From NCBI RefSeq assembly GCF_043290135.1, contig NC_134701.1, positions 9,764,001 to 9,828,000 of the forward strand: a stretch of DNA of 64,000 bases. The letters run 5' to 3'. Numbering within the stretch: position 1 is the first letter of the stretch; each line of letters opens with the position of its first letter. The notes under the pieces were generated by a model. The model saw only the letters and a list, made by a program, of their open reading frames with translations. It ran no database searches and had not been told where the DNA came from. A program made the translations under genes and the position numbers. This DNA comes from Rhipicephalus microplus (lineage: Eukaryota > Arthropoda > Arachnida > Ixodida > Ixodidae). Below, in pieces: positions 25,001 through 37,055 of the stretch.

Positions 25001-28000
25001 CGACTGTCTCCGTGGCGCAATTGGCTAGCGCGATCGGCTGTTAACCGAAAGGTTGAAGGTTCGAGCCCATCCGGTGGTGGTGCGGCGCCTTTTTTTTCTT
25101 TGGCCTGATAGCTTTGAAGATATGTTCTGATGGTGGTAAGAGTGGAGCACGACTGTCTCCATGGCGCAATTGGCTAGCGCGAACGGCTGTTAACCGAAAG
25201 GTTGGAGGTACGAGCCAACCCGGTGGTGGTGCGGCGCTTTTTTTTCTTTGGGCTGATAGCTTTGAAGAAATGTTCTGATGGTGGTGAGAGTGGAGCACGA
25301 CTGTCTCCATGGCGCAATTGGCTAGCGCGATCGGCTGTTAACCGAAAGGTTGGAGGTACGAGCACAACCGGTGGTGGTGCGGCGCTTTTTTTTCTTTGGG
25401 CTGATAGCTTTGAAGAAATGTTCTGATGGTGGTGAGAGTGGAGCACGACTGTCTCCGTGGCGCAGTTGGCTAGCGCGATCGGCTGTTAACCGAAATGTTG
25501 GAGGTTCGAGCCCACCCAGTGGTGGTGCGGCGCTTTTTTTCTTTTGGGCTGATAGCATTGAAGATATGTTCTGATGGTGGTGAGAGTGGAGCAGGACTGT
25601 CTCCGTGGCGCAATTGGCTAGTGCGATCGGCTGTTAACCGAAAGGTTGGAGGTTCGAGCCCACCCGGTGGTGGTGCGGCGCTTTTTTTTTCTTTGGGCTG
25701 ATAACTTTGAAACTATGTTCTGATGGTGGTGAGAGTGGAGCGCGACTGTCTTCGTGGCGCAATTGGCTAGCGCGATCGGGTGTTAACCGAAAGGTTGGAG
25801 CTACGAGCCCACCCGGTGGTGGTGCGGCGCTTTTTTTTTCTTTGGGCTGATAGCTTTGAAGATATGTTCTTATGGTGGTGAGAGTGGAGCACGACTGTCT
25901 CCGTGGCGCAATTGGCTAGCGCGATCGGCTGTTAACCGAAAGGTTGGAGGTACGAGCCCACCCGGTGGTGGTGCGGCGCTTTTTTTTTCTTTGGGCTGAT
26001 AGCTTTGAAGATATGTTCTGATGGTGGTGAGAGTGGAGCACGACTGTCTCCATGGCGCAATTGGCTAGCGCGATTGGCTGTTAACCGAAAGGTTGAAGGT
26101 TCGAGCCCATCTGGTGGTGGTGCGGCGCCTTTTTTTTCTTTGGGCTGATAGCTTTGAAGATATGTTCTGATGGTGGTAAGAGTGGAGCACGACTGTCTCC
26201 ATGGCGCAATTGGCTAGCGCGATCGGCTGTTAACCGAAAGGTTGGAGGTACGAGCCAACCCGGTGGTGGTGCGGCGCTTTTTTTCTTTGGGCTGATAGCT
26301 TTGAAGAAATGTTCTGATGGTGGTGAGAGTGGAGCACGACTGTCTCCATGGCGCAATTGGCTAGCGCGATCGGCTGTTAACCGAAAGGTTGGAGGTTCGA
26401 GCCCACCCGGTGGTGGCGCGGCGCTTTTTTTCTTTTGGGCTGATAGCTTTGAAGATATGTTCTGATGGTGGTGAGAGTGGAGCAGGACTGTCTCCGTGGC
26501 GCAATTGGCTAGTGCGATCGGCTGTTAACCGAAAGGTTGGAGGTTCGAGCCCACCCGGTGGTGGTGCGGCGCTTTTTTTTCTTTGGGCTGATAACTTTGA
26601 AGCTATGTTCTGATGGTGGTGAGAGTGGAGCGCGACTGTCTCCGTGGCGCAATTGGCTAGCGCGATCGGGTGTTAACCGAAAGGTTGGAGCTACGAGCCC
26701 ACCCGGTGGTGGTGCGGCGCTTTTTTTTCTTTGGGCTGATAGCTTTGAAGATATGTTCTTATGGTGGTGAGAGTGGAGCACGACTGTCCCCGTGGCGCAG
26801 TTGGCTAGCGCGATCGGCTGTTAACTGAAATGTTGGAGGTTCGAGCCCACCCGGTGGTGGTGCGGCGCTTTTTTTCTTTTGGGCTGATAGCTTTGAAGAT
26901 ATGTTCTGATGGTGGTGAGAGTGGAGCAGGACGGTCTCCATGGCGCAATTGGCTAGTGCGATCGGCTGTTAACCGAAAGGTTGGAGGTTCGAGCCCACCC
27001 GGTGGTGGTGCGGCGCTTTTTTTTCTTTGGGCTGATAACTTTGAAGCTATGTTCTGATGGTGGTGAGAGTGGAGCGCGACTGTCTCCGTGGCGCAATTGG
27101 CTAGCGCGATCGGGTGTTAACCGAAAGGTTGGAGCTACGAGCCCACCCGGTGGTGGTGCGGCGCTTTTTTTTTCTTTGGGCTGATAGCTTTGAAGATATG
27201 TTCTGATGGTGGTGAGAGTGGAGCACGACTGTCTCCGTGGCGCAATTGGCTAGCGCGATCGGCTGTTAACCGAAAGGTTGAAGGTTCGAGCCCATCCGGT
27301 GGTGGTGCGGCGCCTTTTTTTTCTTTGGCCTGATAGCTTTGAAGATATGTTCTGATGGTGGTAAGAGTGGAGCACGACTGTCTCCATGGCGCAATTGGCT
27401 AGCGCGAACGGCTGTTAACCGAAAGGTTGGAGGTACGAGCCAACCCGGTGGTGGTGCGGCGCTTTTTTTTCTTTGGGCTGATAGCTTTGAAGAAATGTTC
27501 TGATGGTGGTGAGAGTGGAGCACGACTGTCTCCATGGCGCAATTGGCTAGCGCGATCGGCTGTTAACCGAAAGGTTGGAGGTACGAGCACAACCGGTGGT
27601 GGTGCGGCGCTTTTTTTTCTTTGGGCTGATAGCTTTGAAGAAATGTTCTGATGGTGGTGAGAGTGGAGCACGACTGTCTCCGTGGCGCAGTTGGCTAGCG
27701 CGATCGGCTGTTAACCGAAATGTTGGAGGTTCGAGCCCACCCGGTGGTGGTGCGGCGCTTTTTTTCTTTTGGGCTGATAGCATTGAAGATATGTTCTGAT
27801 GGTGGTGAGAGTGGAGCAGGACTGTCTCCGTGGCGCAATTGGCTAGTGCGATCGGCTGTTAACCGAAAGGTTGGAGGTTCGAGCCCACCCGGTGGTGGTG
27901 CGGCGCTTTTTTTTCTTTGGGCTGATAGCTTTGAAGAAATGTTCTGATGGTGGTGAGAGTGGAGCACGACTGTCTCCGTGGCGCAGTTGGCTAGCGCGAT

Positions 28001-28089
28001 CGGCTGTTAACCGAAATGTTGGAGGTTCGAGCCCACCCGGTGGTGGTGCGGCGCTTTTTTTCTTTTGGGCTGATAGCTTTGAAGATATG

Positions 28090-31000
28090 TTCTGATGGTG
28101 GTGAGAGTGCAGCGCGACTGTCTCCGTGGCGCAATTGGCTAGCGCGATCGGCTGTTAACCGAAAGGTTGGAGCTACGAGCCCACCCGGTGGTGGTGCGGC
28201 GCTTTTTTTATTTTGCGCTGGTAGCTTTGAAGATATGTTCTGGTGGTGGTGAGTGTGAAGCAGGACTGTCTCCGTGGCGCAATTGGCTAGCGCGATCGGC
28301 TGTTAACCGAAAGGTTGGAGGTACGAGCCCACCCGGTGGTGGTGCGGCGCTTTTTTTTTCTTTGGGCTGATAGCTTTGAAGATATGTTCTGATGGTGGTG
28401 AGAGTGGAGCACGACTGTCTCCATGGCGCAATTGGCTAGCGCGATCGGCTGTTAACCGAAAGGTTGAAGGTTCGAGCCCATCTGGTGGTGGTGCGGCGCC
28501 TTTTTTTTCTTTGGGCTGATAGCTTTGAAGATATGTTCTGATGGTGGTAAGAGTGGAGCACGACTGTCTCCATGGCGCAATTGGCTAGCGCGATCGGCTG
28601 TTAACCGAAAGGTTGGAGGTACGAGCCAACCCGGTGGTGGTGCGGTGCTTTTTTTCTTTGGGCCGATAGCTTTCAAGAAATGTTCTGATGGTGGTGAGAG
28701 TGGAGCACGACTGTCTCCATGGCGCAATTGGCTAGCGCGATCGGCTGTTAACCGAAAGGTTGGAGGTTCGAGCCCACCCGGTGGTGGCGCGGCGCTTTTT
28801 TTCTTTTGGGCTGATAGCTTTGAAGATATGTTCTGATGGTGGTGAGAGTGGAGCAGGACTGTCTCCGTGGCGCAATTGGCTAGTGCGATCGGCTGTTAAC
28901 CGAAAGGTTGGAGGTTCGAGCCCACCCGGTGGTGGTGCGGCGCATTTTTTTCTTTGGGCTGATAACTTTGAAGCTATGTTCTGATGGTGGTGAGAGTGGA
29001 GCGCGACTGTCTCCGTGGCGCAATTGGCTAGCGCGATCGGGTTTTAACCGAAAGGTTGGAGCTACGAGCCCACCCGGTGGTGGTGCGGCGCTTTTTTTTC
29101 TTTGGGCTGATAGCTTTGAAGATATATTCTTATGGTGGTGAGAGTGGAGCACGACTGTCCCCGTGGCGCAGTTGGCTAGCGCGATCGGCTGTTAACTGAA
29201 ATGTTGGAGGTTCGAGCCCACCCGGTGGTGGTGCGGCGCTTTTTTTCTTTTGGGCTGATAGCTTTGAAGATATGTTCTGATGGTGGTGAGAGTGGAGCAG
29301 GACGGTCTCCGTGGCGCAATTGGCTAGTGCGATCGGCTGTTAACCGAAAGGTTGGAGGTTCGAGCCCACCCGGTGGTGGTGCGGCGCTTTTTTTTCTTTG
29401 GGCTGATAAATTTGAAGCTATGTTCAGATGGTGGTGAGAGTGGAGCGCGACTGTCTCCGTGGCGCAATTGGCTAGCGCGATCGGGTGTTAACCGAAAGGT
29501 TGGAGCTACGAGCCCACCCGGTGGTGGTGCGGCGCTTTTTTTTCTTTGGGCTGATAGCTTTGAAGATATGTTCTGATGGTGGTGAGAGTGGAGCACGACT
29601 GTCTCCGTGGCGCAATTGGCTAGCGCGATCGGCTGTTAACCGAAAGGTTGAAGGTTCGAGCCCATCCGGTGGTGGTGCGGCGCCTTTTTTTTCTTTGGCC
29701 TGATAGCTTTGAAGATATGTTCTGATGGTGGTAAGAGTGGAGCACGACTGTCTCCATGGCGCAATTGGCTAGCGCGAACGGCTGTTAACCGAAAGGTTGG
29801 AGGTACGAGCCAACCCGGTGGTGGTGCGGCGCTTTTTTTTCTTTGGGCTGATAGCTTTGAAGAAATGTTCTGATGGTGGTGAGAGTGGAGCACGACTGTC
29901 TCCATGGCGCAATTGGCTAGCGCGATCGGCTGTTAACCGAAAGGTTGGAGGTACGAGCACAACCGGTGGTGGTGCGGCGCTTTTTTTTCTTTGGGCTGAT
30001 AGCTTTGAAGAAATGTTCTGATGGTGGTGAGAGTGGAGCACGACTGTCTCCGTGGCGCAGTTGGCTAGCGCGATCGGCTGTTAAGCGAAATGTTGGAGGT
30101 TCGAGCCCACCCGGTGGTGGTGCGGCGCTTTTTTTCTTTTGGGCTGATAGCATTGAAGATATGTTCTGATGGTGGTGAGAGTGGAGCAGGACTGTCTCCG
30201 TGGCGCAATTGGCTAGTGCGATCGGCTGTTAACCGAAAGGTTGGAGGTTCGAGCCCACCCGGTGGTGGTGCGGCGCTTTTTTTTCTTTGGGCTGATAACT
30301 TTGAAACTATGTTCTGATGGTGGTGAGAGTGGAGCGCGACTGTCTTCGTGGCGCAATTGGCTAGCGCGATCGGGTGTTAACCGAAAGGTTGGAGCTACGA
30401 GCCCACCCGGTGGTGGTGCGGCGCTTTTTTTTTCTTTGGGCTGATAGCTTTGAAGATATGTTCTTATGGTGGTGAGAGTGGAGCACGACTGTCTCCGTGG
30501 CGCAATTGGCTAGCGCGATCGGCTGTTAACCGAAAGGTTGGAGGTACGAGCCCACCCGGTGGTGGTGCGGTGCTTTTTTTTTCTTTGGACAGATATATTT
30601 GAAGATATGTTGTGACGGTGGTGAGAGTGGAGCATGACTGTCTCTGTGGCGCAATCACCTAGCGCGATTGGCTGTTAACCGAAAGGTTGGAGGTACGAGC
30701 CCACCAGGTGGTGGTGCGGCGCCTTTTTTTCTTTGGGCTGATAGCTCTGAAGAAATGTTCTGACGGTGGTGAGAGTTGAGCACGACTGTCTTCGTGGGGC
30801 AATTGGCTATGCGATCGGCTGTTAACGGAAAAGTTGGAGGTTCGAGCCCTCCCGGGAGTGGTGTGTTGCCTTTTTTTCTTTGGGCTGATAGCTTTGAAGA
30901 TATGTTCTGATGGTGGTGAGAGTGCAGCGCGACTGTCTCCGTGGCGCAATTGGCTAGCGCGATCGGCTGTTAACCGAAAGGTTGGAGCTACGAGCCCACC

Positions 31001-33386
31001 CGGTGGTGGTGCGGCGCTTTTTTTATTTTGCGCTGGTAGCTTTGAAGATATGTTCTGGTGGTGGTGAGTGTGAAGCAGGACTGTCTCCGTGGCGCAATTG
31101 GCTAGCGCGATCGGCTGTTAACCGAAAGGTTGGAGGTACGAGCCCACCCGGTGGTGGTGCGGCGCTTTTTTTTTCTTTGGGCTGATAGCTTTGAAGATAT
31201 GTTCTGATGGTGGTGAGAGTGGAGCACGACTGTCTCCATGGCGCAATTGGCTAGCGCGATCGGCTGTTAACCGAAAGGTTGAAGGTTCGAGCCCATCTGG
31301 TGGTGGTGCGGCGCCTTTTTTTTCTTTGGGCTGATAGCTTTGAAGATATGTTCTGATGGTGGTAAGAGTGGAGCACGACTGTCTCCATGGCGCAATTGGC
31401 TAGCGCGATCGGCTGTTAACCGAAAGGTTGGAGGTACGAGCCAACCCGGTGGTGGTGCGGTGCTTTTTTTCTTTGGGCTGATAGCTTTCAAGAAATGTTC
31501 TGATGGTGGTGAGAGTGGAGCACGACTGTCTCCATGGCGCAATTGGCTAGCGCGATCGGCTGTTAACCGAAAGGTTGGAGGTTCGAGCCCACCCGGTGGT
31601 GGCGCGGCGCTTTTTTTCTTTTGGGCTGATAGCTTTGAAGATATGTTCTGATGGTGGTGAGAGTGGAGCAGGACTGTCTCCGTGGCGCAATTGGCTAGTG
31701 CGATCGGCTGTTAACCGAAAGGTTGGAGGTTCGAGCCCACCCGGTGGTGGTGCGGCGCATTTTTTTCTTTGGGCTGATAACTTTGAAGCTATGTTCTGAT
31801 GGTGGTGAGAGTGGAGCGCGACTGTCTCCGTGGCGCAATTGGCTAGCGCGATCGGGTGTTAACCGAAAGGTTGGAGCTACGAGCCCACCCGGTGGTGGTG
31901 CGGCGCTTTTTTTTCTTTGGGCTGATAGCTTTGAAGATATATTCTTATGGTGGTGAGAGTGGAGCACGACTGTCCCCGTGGCGCAGTTGGCTAGCGCGAT
32001 CGGCTGTTAACTGAAATGTTGGAGGTTCGAGCCCACCCGGTGGTGGTGCGGCGCTTTTTTTCTTTTGGGCTGATAGCTTTGAAGATATGTTCTGATGGTG
32101 GTGAGAGTGGAGCAGGACGGTCTCCGTGGCGCAATTGGCTAGTGCGATCGGCTGTTAACCGAAAGGTTGGAGGTTCGAGCCCACCCGGTGGTGGTGCGGC
32201 GCTTTTTTTTCTTTGGGCTGATAAATTTGAAGCTATGTTCAGATGGTGGTGAGAGTGGAGCGCGACTGTCTCCGTGGCGCAATTGGCTAGCGCGATCGGG
32301 TGTTAACCGAAAGGTTGGAGCTACGAGCCCACCCGGTGGTGGTGCGGCGCTTTTTTTTCTTTGGGCTGATAGCTTTGAAGATATGTTCTGATGGTGGTGA
32401 GAGTGGAGCACGACTGTCTCCGTGGCGCAATTGGCTAGCGCGATCGGCTGTTAACCGAAAGGTTGAAGGTTCGAGCCCATCCGGTGGTGGTGCGGCGCCT
32501 TTTTTTTCTTTGGCCTGATAGCTTTGAAGATATGTTCTGATGGTGGTAAGAGTGGAGCACGACTGTCTCCATGGCGCAATTGGCTAGCGCGAACGGCTGT
32601 TAACCGAAAGGTTGGAGGTACGAGCCAACCCGGTGGTGGTGCGGCGCTTTTTTTTCTTTGGGCTGATAGCTTTGAAGAAATGTTCTGATGGTGGTGAGAG
32701 TGGAGCACGACTGTCTCCATGGCGCAATTGGCTAGCGCGATCGGCTGTTAACCGAAAGGTTGGAGGTACGAGCACAACCGGTGGTGGTGCGGCGCTTTTT
32801 TTTCTTTGGGCTGATAGCTTTGAAGAAATGTTCTGATGGTGGTGAGAGTGGAGCACGACTGTCTCCGTGGCGCAGTTGGCTAGCGCGATCGGCTGTTAAC
32901 CGAAATGTTGGAGGTTCGAGCCCACCCGGTGGTGGTGCGGCGCTTTTTTTCTTTTGGGCTGATAGCATTGAAGATATGTTCTGATTCTGGTGAGAGTGGA
33001 GCAGGACTGTCTCCGTGGCGCAATTGGCTAGTGCGATCGGCTGTTAACCGAAAGGTTGGAGGTTCGAGCCCACCCGGTGGTGGTGCGGCGCTTTTTTTTC
33101 TTTGGGCTGATAACTTTGAAACTATGTTCTGATGGTGGTGAGAGTGGAGCGCGACTGTCTTCGTGGCGCAATTGGCTAGCGCGATCGGGTGTTAACCGAA
33201 AGGTTGGAGCTACGAGCCCACCCGGTGGTGGTGCAGCGCTTTTTTTTTCTTTGGGCTGATAGCTTTGAAGATATGTTCTTATGGTGGTGAGAGTGGAGCA
33301 CGACTGTCTCCGTGGCGCAATTGGCTAGCGCGATCGGCTGTTAACCGAAAGGTTGGAGGTACGAGCCCACCCGGTGGTGGTGCGGT
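28090..33386 (+). repeat. Second 2815-bp tandem duplication
   Basis: Variants at 28167, 28525, 28908, 29201, 29485 and 30241 reappear at 30982, 31340, 31723, 32016, 32300 and 33056, each 2815 bp on. This is the same 19-unit period as at 2.8-7.9 kb. A shared variant with CGCATTTTTTTCTTTGGG marks both copies, near 28943 and 31758. Related single blocks lie at 23.5-25.7 kb and 49.1-51.4 kb. Confidence 0.85.
33376..33386. repeat. Target-site duplication, left copy
   Basis: The 11-bp sequence GGTGGTGCGGT ends the left array segment and recurs at the start of the right segment. It is ordinary trailer sequence just before the T-tract. An uninterrupted version lies in related units, for example at 51527-51537, where the T-tract follows directly. 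Confidence 0.8.
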
Positions 33387-33798
33387 AAAGTGTGGGATTG
33401 GGCTAGTTGGTAATCCATATAAAACTTCTAGGCGCGTAAAACTTCAGACAACTAACATAAGAGACAAGGACGAGCGCAGACTTTCAACTGATTTTATTAC
33501 TACTACGACACACATATATATATTAGAAAGAAGATAAGCAACACACAAAATCAAAAGGCGAAAAGAGAGATTGCAAAAACATCACGTGCTCACCCTGGGC
33601 CCTCACGTGCCGAATTTAAAAACGTCAATTCTTTCCCAGATAATGCTATCGATGGTTTGCTGATACAGCTACCTCGAGCAATTGCTGCAGCTTCAATTAC
33701 AAGTCTTGTGCCTTCATTAGGGTGGGACGCGAGAACCCTTGTCTGTTCGAACAAAGGCTGGCATCCACATTCGGAACAATGAGCGGCCAAAAATGAGC
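33387..33798 (-). mobile_element. 5'-truncated Penelope-like element, 3' end only
   Basis: This 412-bp stretch is unlike the array. Read on the minus strand it begins with about 200 bp of coding sequence, then a stop, about 200 bp of 3' untranslated sequence with an AATAAA signal (33493-33498 on the + strand as TTTATT), and ends near GGATTACCAACTAGCCC. It has 11-bp flanking target duplications. The coding part resembles, from memory, the C-terminal region of the GIY-YIG-type Penelope-like elements abundant in ticks. 5' truncation with a target duplication is typical of retroposition by target-primed reverse transcription. Without a search the exact family is inference; another non-LTR retroelement is the alternative. 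Confidence 0.7.
33590..33798 (-). pseudogene. C-terminal fragment of a Penelope-like element protein
   Basis: About 69 residues from the insert's 5' junction to a TGA stop at 33590-33592. Visible features are HCSECGCQPLF (a Cys/His cluster), then HPNEGTRLVIEAAAI, then SKPSIALSGKELTFL. In tick Penelope-like proteins the end of the endonuclease region has, as I recall, the same order of HCxxCxC, then R-x-VxEA with a conserved Glu, then a PSI-x-L motif. The reverse transcriptase and the GIY-YIG motif itself are absent, so this is a dead fragment. The reading frame continues upstream into satellite sequence by chance, and that extension is not part of the protein. Confidence 0.65.
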
Positions 33799-33809
33799 GG
33801 TGGTGCGGT
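33799..33809. repeat. Target-site duplication, right copy
   Basis: The second copy of GGTGGTGCGGT, immediately 3' of the Penelope-like fragment and leading straight into CTTTTTTTTT. The base before it differs from the base before the left copy (C against T), which limits the duplication to 11 bp. Confidence 0.8.
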
Positions 33810-36800
33810 GCTTTTTTTTTCTTTGGACAGATATATTTGAAGATATGTTGTGACGGTGGTGAGAGTGGAGCATGACTGTCTCTGTGGCGCAATCACCTAG
33901 CGCGATTGGCTGTTAACCGAAAGGTTGGAGGTACGAGCCCACCAGGTGGTGGTGCGGCGCCTTTTTTTCTTTGGGCTGATAGCTCTGAAGAAATGTTCTG
34001 ACGGTGGTGAGAGTTGAGCACGACTGTCTTCGTGGGGCAATTGGCTATGCGATCGGCTGTTAACGGAAAAGTTGGAGGTTCGAGCCCTCCCGGGAGTGGT
34101 GTGTTGCCTTTTTTTCTTTGGGCTGATAGCTTTGAAGATATGTTCTGATGGTGGTGAGAGTGGAGCAGAACTGTCTCCGTGGCGCAATTGGCTGGCGCGA
34201 TCGGCTGTTAACCGCAAGGTTGGAGGTACGAGCCCACCCGGTGGTGGTGCGGCGCTTTTTTTTCTTTGGGCTGATAGCTTTGAAGATATGTTCTTATGGT
34301 GGTTAGAGTGGAGCACGACTGTCTCCGTGGCGCAATTGGCTAGCGCGATCGGCTGTTAACCGAAAGGTTGGAGGTACGAGCCCACCCGGTGGTGGTGCGG
34401 TGCTTTTTTTTCTTTGGACAGATATATTTGAAGATATGTTCTGGTGGTGGTGAGTGTGGAGCAGGACTGTCTCCGTGGCGCAATGGGCTAGCGTCATCGG
34501 CTGTTAACCGAAAGGTTGGAGGTACGAGCACACCCGGTGGTGGTGCGGCGCTTTTTTTTTCTTTGGGCTGATAGCTTTGAAGAAATGTTCTGATGGTGTT
34601 GAGAGTGGAGCACGACTGTCTCCGTGGCGCAGTTGGCTAGCGCGATCGGCTGTTAACCGAAATGTTGGAGGTTCGAGCCCACCCGGTGGTGGTGCGGCGC
34701 TTTTTTTCTTTTGGGCTGATAGCTTTGAAGATATGTTCTGATGGTGGTGAGAGTGGAGCAGGACTGTCTCCGTGGCGCAATTGCCTAGTGCGATCGGCTG
34801 TTAACCGAAAGGTTGGAGGTTCGAGCCCACCCGGTGGTGGTGCGGCGCTTTTTTTTTGGCTGATAAGTTTGAAGCTATGTTCTGATGGTGGTGAGAGTGG
34901 AGCGCGACTGTCTCCGTGGCGCAATTGGCTAGCGCGATCGGCTGTTAACCGAAAGGTTGGATCTACGAGCCCACCCGGTGGTGGTGCGGCGCTCTTTTTG
35001 GACTGATAGCTTTGAAGAAATGTTCTGATGGTGGTGAGAGTGGAGCACGACTGTCTCCCTGGCGCAGTTGCCTAGCGCGATCGGCTGGTAACCGAAATGT
35101 TGGAGGTTCGAGCCCACCCGGTGGTGGCGCGGCGCTTTTTTTGTTTTGGGCTGATAGCTTTGAAGATATGTTCTGATGGTGGTGAGAGTGGAGCAGGACT
35201 GTCTCCGTGGCGCAATTGGCTAGTGCGATCGGCTGTTAACCGAAAGGTTGGAGGTTCGAGCCCACCCGGTGGTGGTGCGGCGCTTTTTTTTCTTTGGGCT
35301 GATAACTTTGAAACTATGTTCTGATGGTGGTGAGAGTGGAGCGCGACTGTCTTCGTGGCGCAATTGGCTAGCGCGATCGGGTGTTAACCGAAAGGTTGGA
35401 GCTACGAGCCCACCCGGTGGTGGTGCGGCGCTTTTTTTTTCTTTGGGCTGATAGCTTTGAAGATATGTTCTTATGGTGGTGAGAGTGGAGCACGACTGTC
35501 TCCGTGGCGCAATTGGCTAGCGCGATCGGCTGTTAACCGAAAGGTTGGAGGTACGAGCCCACCCGGTGGTGGTGCGGTGCTTTTTTTTTCTTTGGACAGA
35601 TATATTTGAAGATATGTTGTGACGGTGGTGAGAGTGGAGCATGACTGTCTCTGTGGCGCAATCACCTAGCGCGATTGGCTGTTAACCGAAAGGTTGGAGG
35701 TACGAGCCCACCAGGTGGTGGTGCGGCGCCTTTTTTTCTTTGGGCTGATAGCTCTGAAGAAATGTTCTGACGGTGGTGAGAGTTGAGCACGACTGTCTTC
35801 GTGGGGCAATTGGCTATGCGATCGGCTGTTAACGGAAAAGTTGGAGGTTCGAGCCCTCCCGGGAGTGGTGTGTTGCCTTTTTTTCTTTGGGCTGATAGCT
35901 TTGAAGATATGTTCTGATGGTGGTGAGAGTGGAGCAGAACTGTCTCCGTGGCGCAATTGGCTGGCGCGATCGGCTGTTAACCGCAAGGTTGGAGGTACGA
36001 GCCCACCCGGTGGTGGTGCGGCGCTTTTTTTTCTTTGGGCTGATAGCTTTGAAGATATGTTCTTATGGTGGTTAGAGTGGAGCACGACTGTCTCCGTGGC
36101 GCAATTGGCTAGCGCGATCGGCTGTTAACCGAAAGGTTGGAGGTACGAGCCCACCCGGTGGTGGTGCGGTGCTTTTTTTTCTTTGGACAGATATATTTGA
36201 AGATATGTTCTGGTGGTGGTGAGTGTGGAGCAGGACTGTCTCCGTGGCGCAATTGGCTAGCGTCATCGGCTGTTAACCGAAAGGTTGGAGGTACGAGCAC
36301 ACCCGGTGGTGGTGCGGCGCTTTTTTTTTCTTTGGGCTGATAGCTTTGAAGAAATGTTCTGATGGTGTTGAGAGTGGAGCACGACTGTCTCCGTGGCGCA
36401 GTTGGCTAGCGCGATCGGCTGTTAACCGAAATGTTGGAGGTTCGAGCCCACCCGGTGGTGGTGCGGCGCTTTTTTTCTTTTGGGCTGATAGCTTTGAAGA
36501 TATGTTCTGATGGTGGTGAGAGTGGAGCAGGACTGTCTCCGTGGCGCAATTGCCTAGTGCGATCGGCTGTTAACCGAAAGGTTGGAGGTTCGAGCCCACC
36601 CGGTGGTGGTGCGGCGCTTTTTTTTTGGCTGATAAGTTTGAAGCTATGTTCTGATGGTGGTGAGAGTGGAGCGCGACTGTCTCCGTGGCGCAATTGGCTA
36701 GCGCGATCGGCTGTTAACCGAAAGGTTGGATCTACGAGCCCACCCGGTGGTGGTGCGGCGCTCTTTTTGGACTGATAGCTTTGAAGAAATGTTCTGATGG

Positions 36801-37055
36801 TGGTGAGAGTGGAGCACGACTGTCTCCCTGGCGCAGTTGCCTAGCGCGATCGGCTGGTAACCGAAATGTTGGAGGTTCGAGCCCACCCGGTGGTGGCGCG
36901 GCGCTTTTTTTTCTTTTGGGCTGATAGCTTTGAAGATATGTTCTGATGGTGGTGAGAGTGGAGCAGGACTGTCTCCGTGGCGCAATTGGCTAGTGCGATC
37001 GGCTGTTAACCGAAAGGTTGGAGGTTCGAGCCCACCCGGTGGTGGTGCGGCGCTT
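33810..37055 (+). repeat. Tandem duplication, period 1769 bp (12 units)
   Basis: Variants at 34072, 34368, 34662 and 35101 recur at 35841, 36137, 36431 and 36870, exactly 1769 bp apart. The block contains two shortened units (GCGCTTTTTTTTTGGCTG and GCGCTCTTTTTGGACTG), which explains a period below 12 x 148. Similarity stops near 37055, where the first copy continues GGGCTGATAACTTTG and the second GGGCCGATAGCTCTG. Confidence 0.85.

Larger units (their letters stand above)
1..33386 (+). repeat. tRNA-Asn-derived satellite array, left segment
   Basis: About 225 head-to-tail copies of a unit of about 148 bp, all in the same orientation. Each unit has a 74-nt tRNA-Asn-like part starting GTCTCCGTGGCGC, a short trailer GGTGCGGCGC, a T-tract (usually 7-10 T), and a spacer of about 60 bp beginning CTTTGGGCTGATAGC. 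Length varies mainly through the T-tract and a few small deletions. The array is already under way at base 1, so its left end lies outside the window. I saw no inverted units and no unrelated DNA in this segment. The head-to-tail order and uniform spacing suggest amplification of a tRNA gene with its flanks rather than scattered SINE insertions; that is inference. A centromeric, subtelomeric or interstitial location cannot be decided from sequence. Confidence 0.96.

Noticed and set aside
33265..33537. A 90-residue plus-strand protein running from satellite into the insert
   Set aside because: It joins unrelated satellite and antisense 3' untranslated sequence; the second half has no recognisable motif.
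33590..33892. A 100-residue minus-strand protein spanning the insert and the satellite
   Set aside because: The first third is satellite sequence read by chance into the fragment; the real element sequence starts at the insertion junction near 33798.
34411..34440. TATATTT in one spacer subfamily as an upstream Pol III TATA element
   Set aside because: It lies about 40-46 bases before the next tRNA-like start, further than the usual position near -30, and only one subfamily has it.
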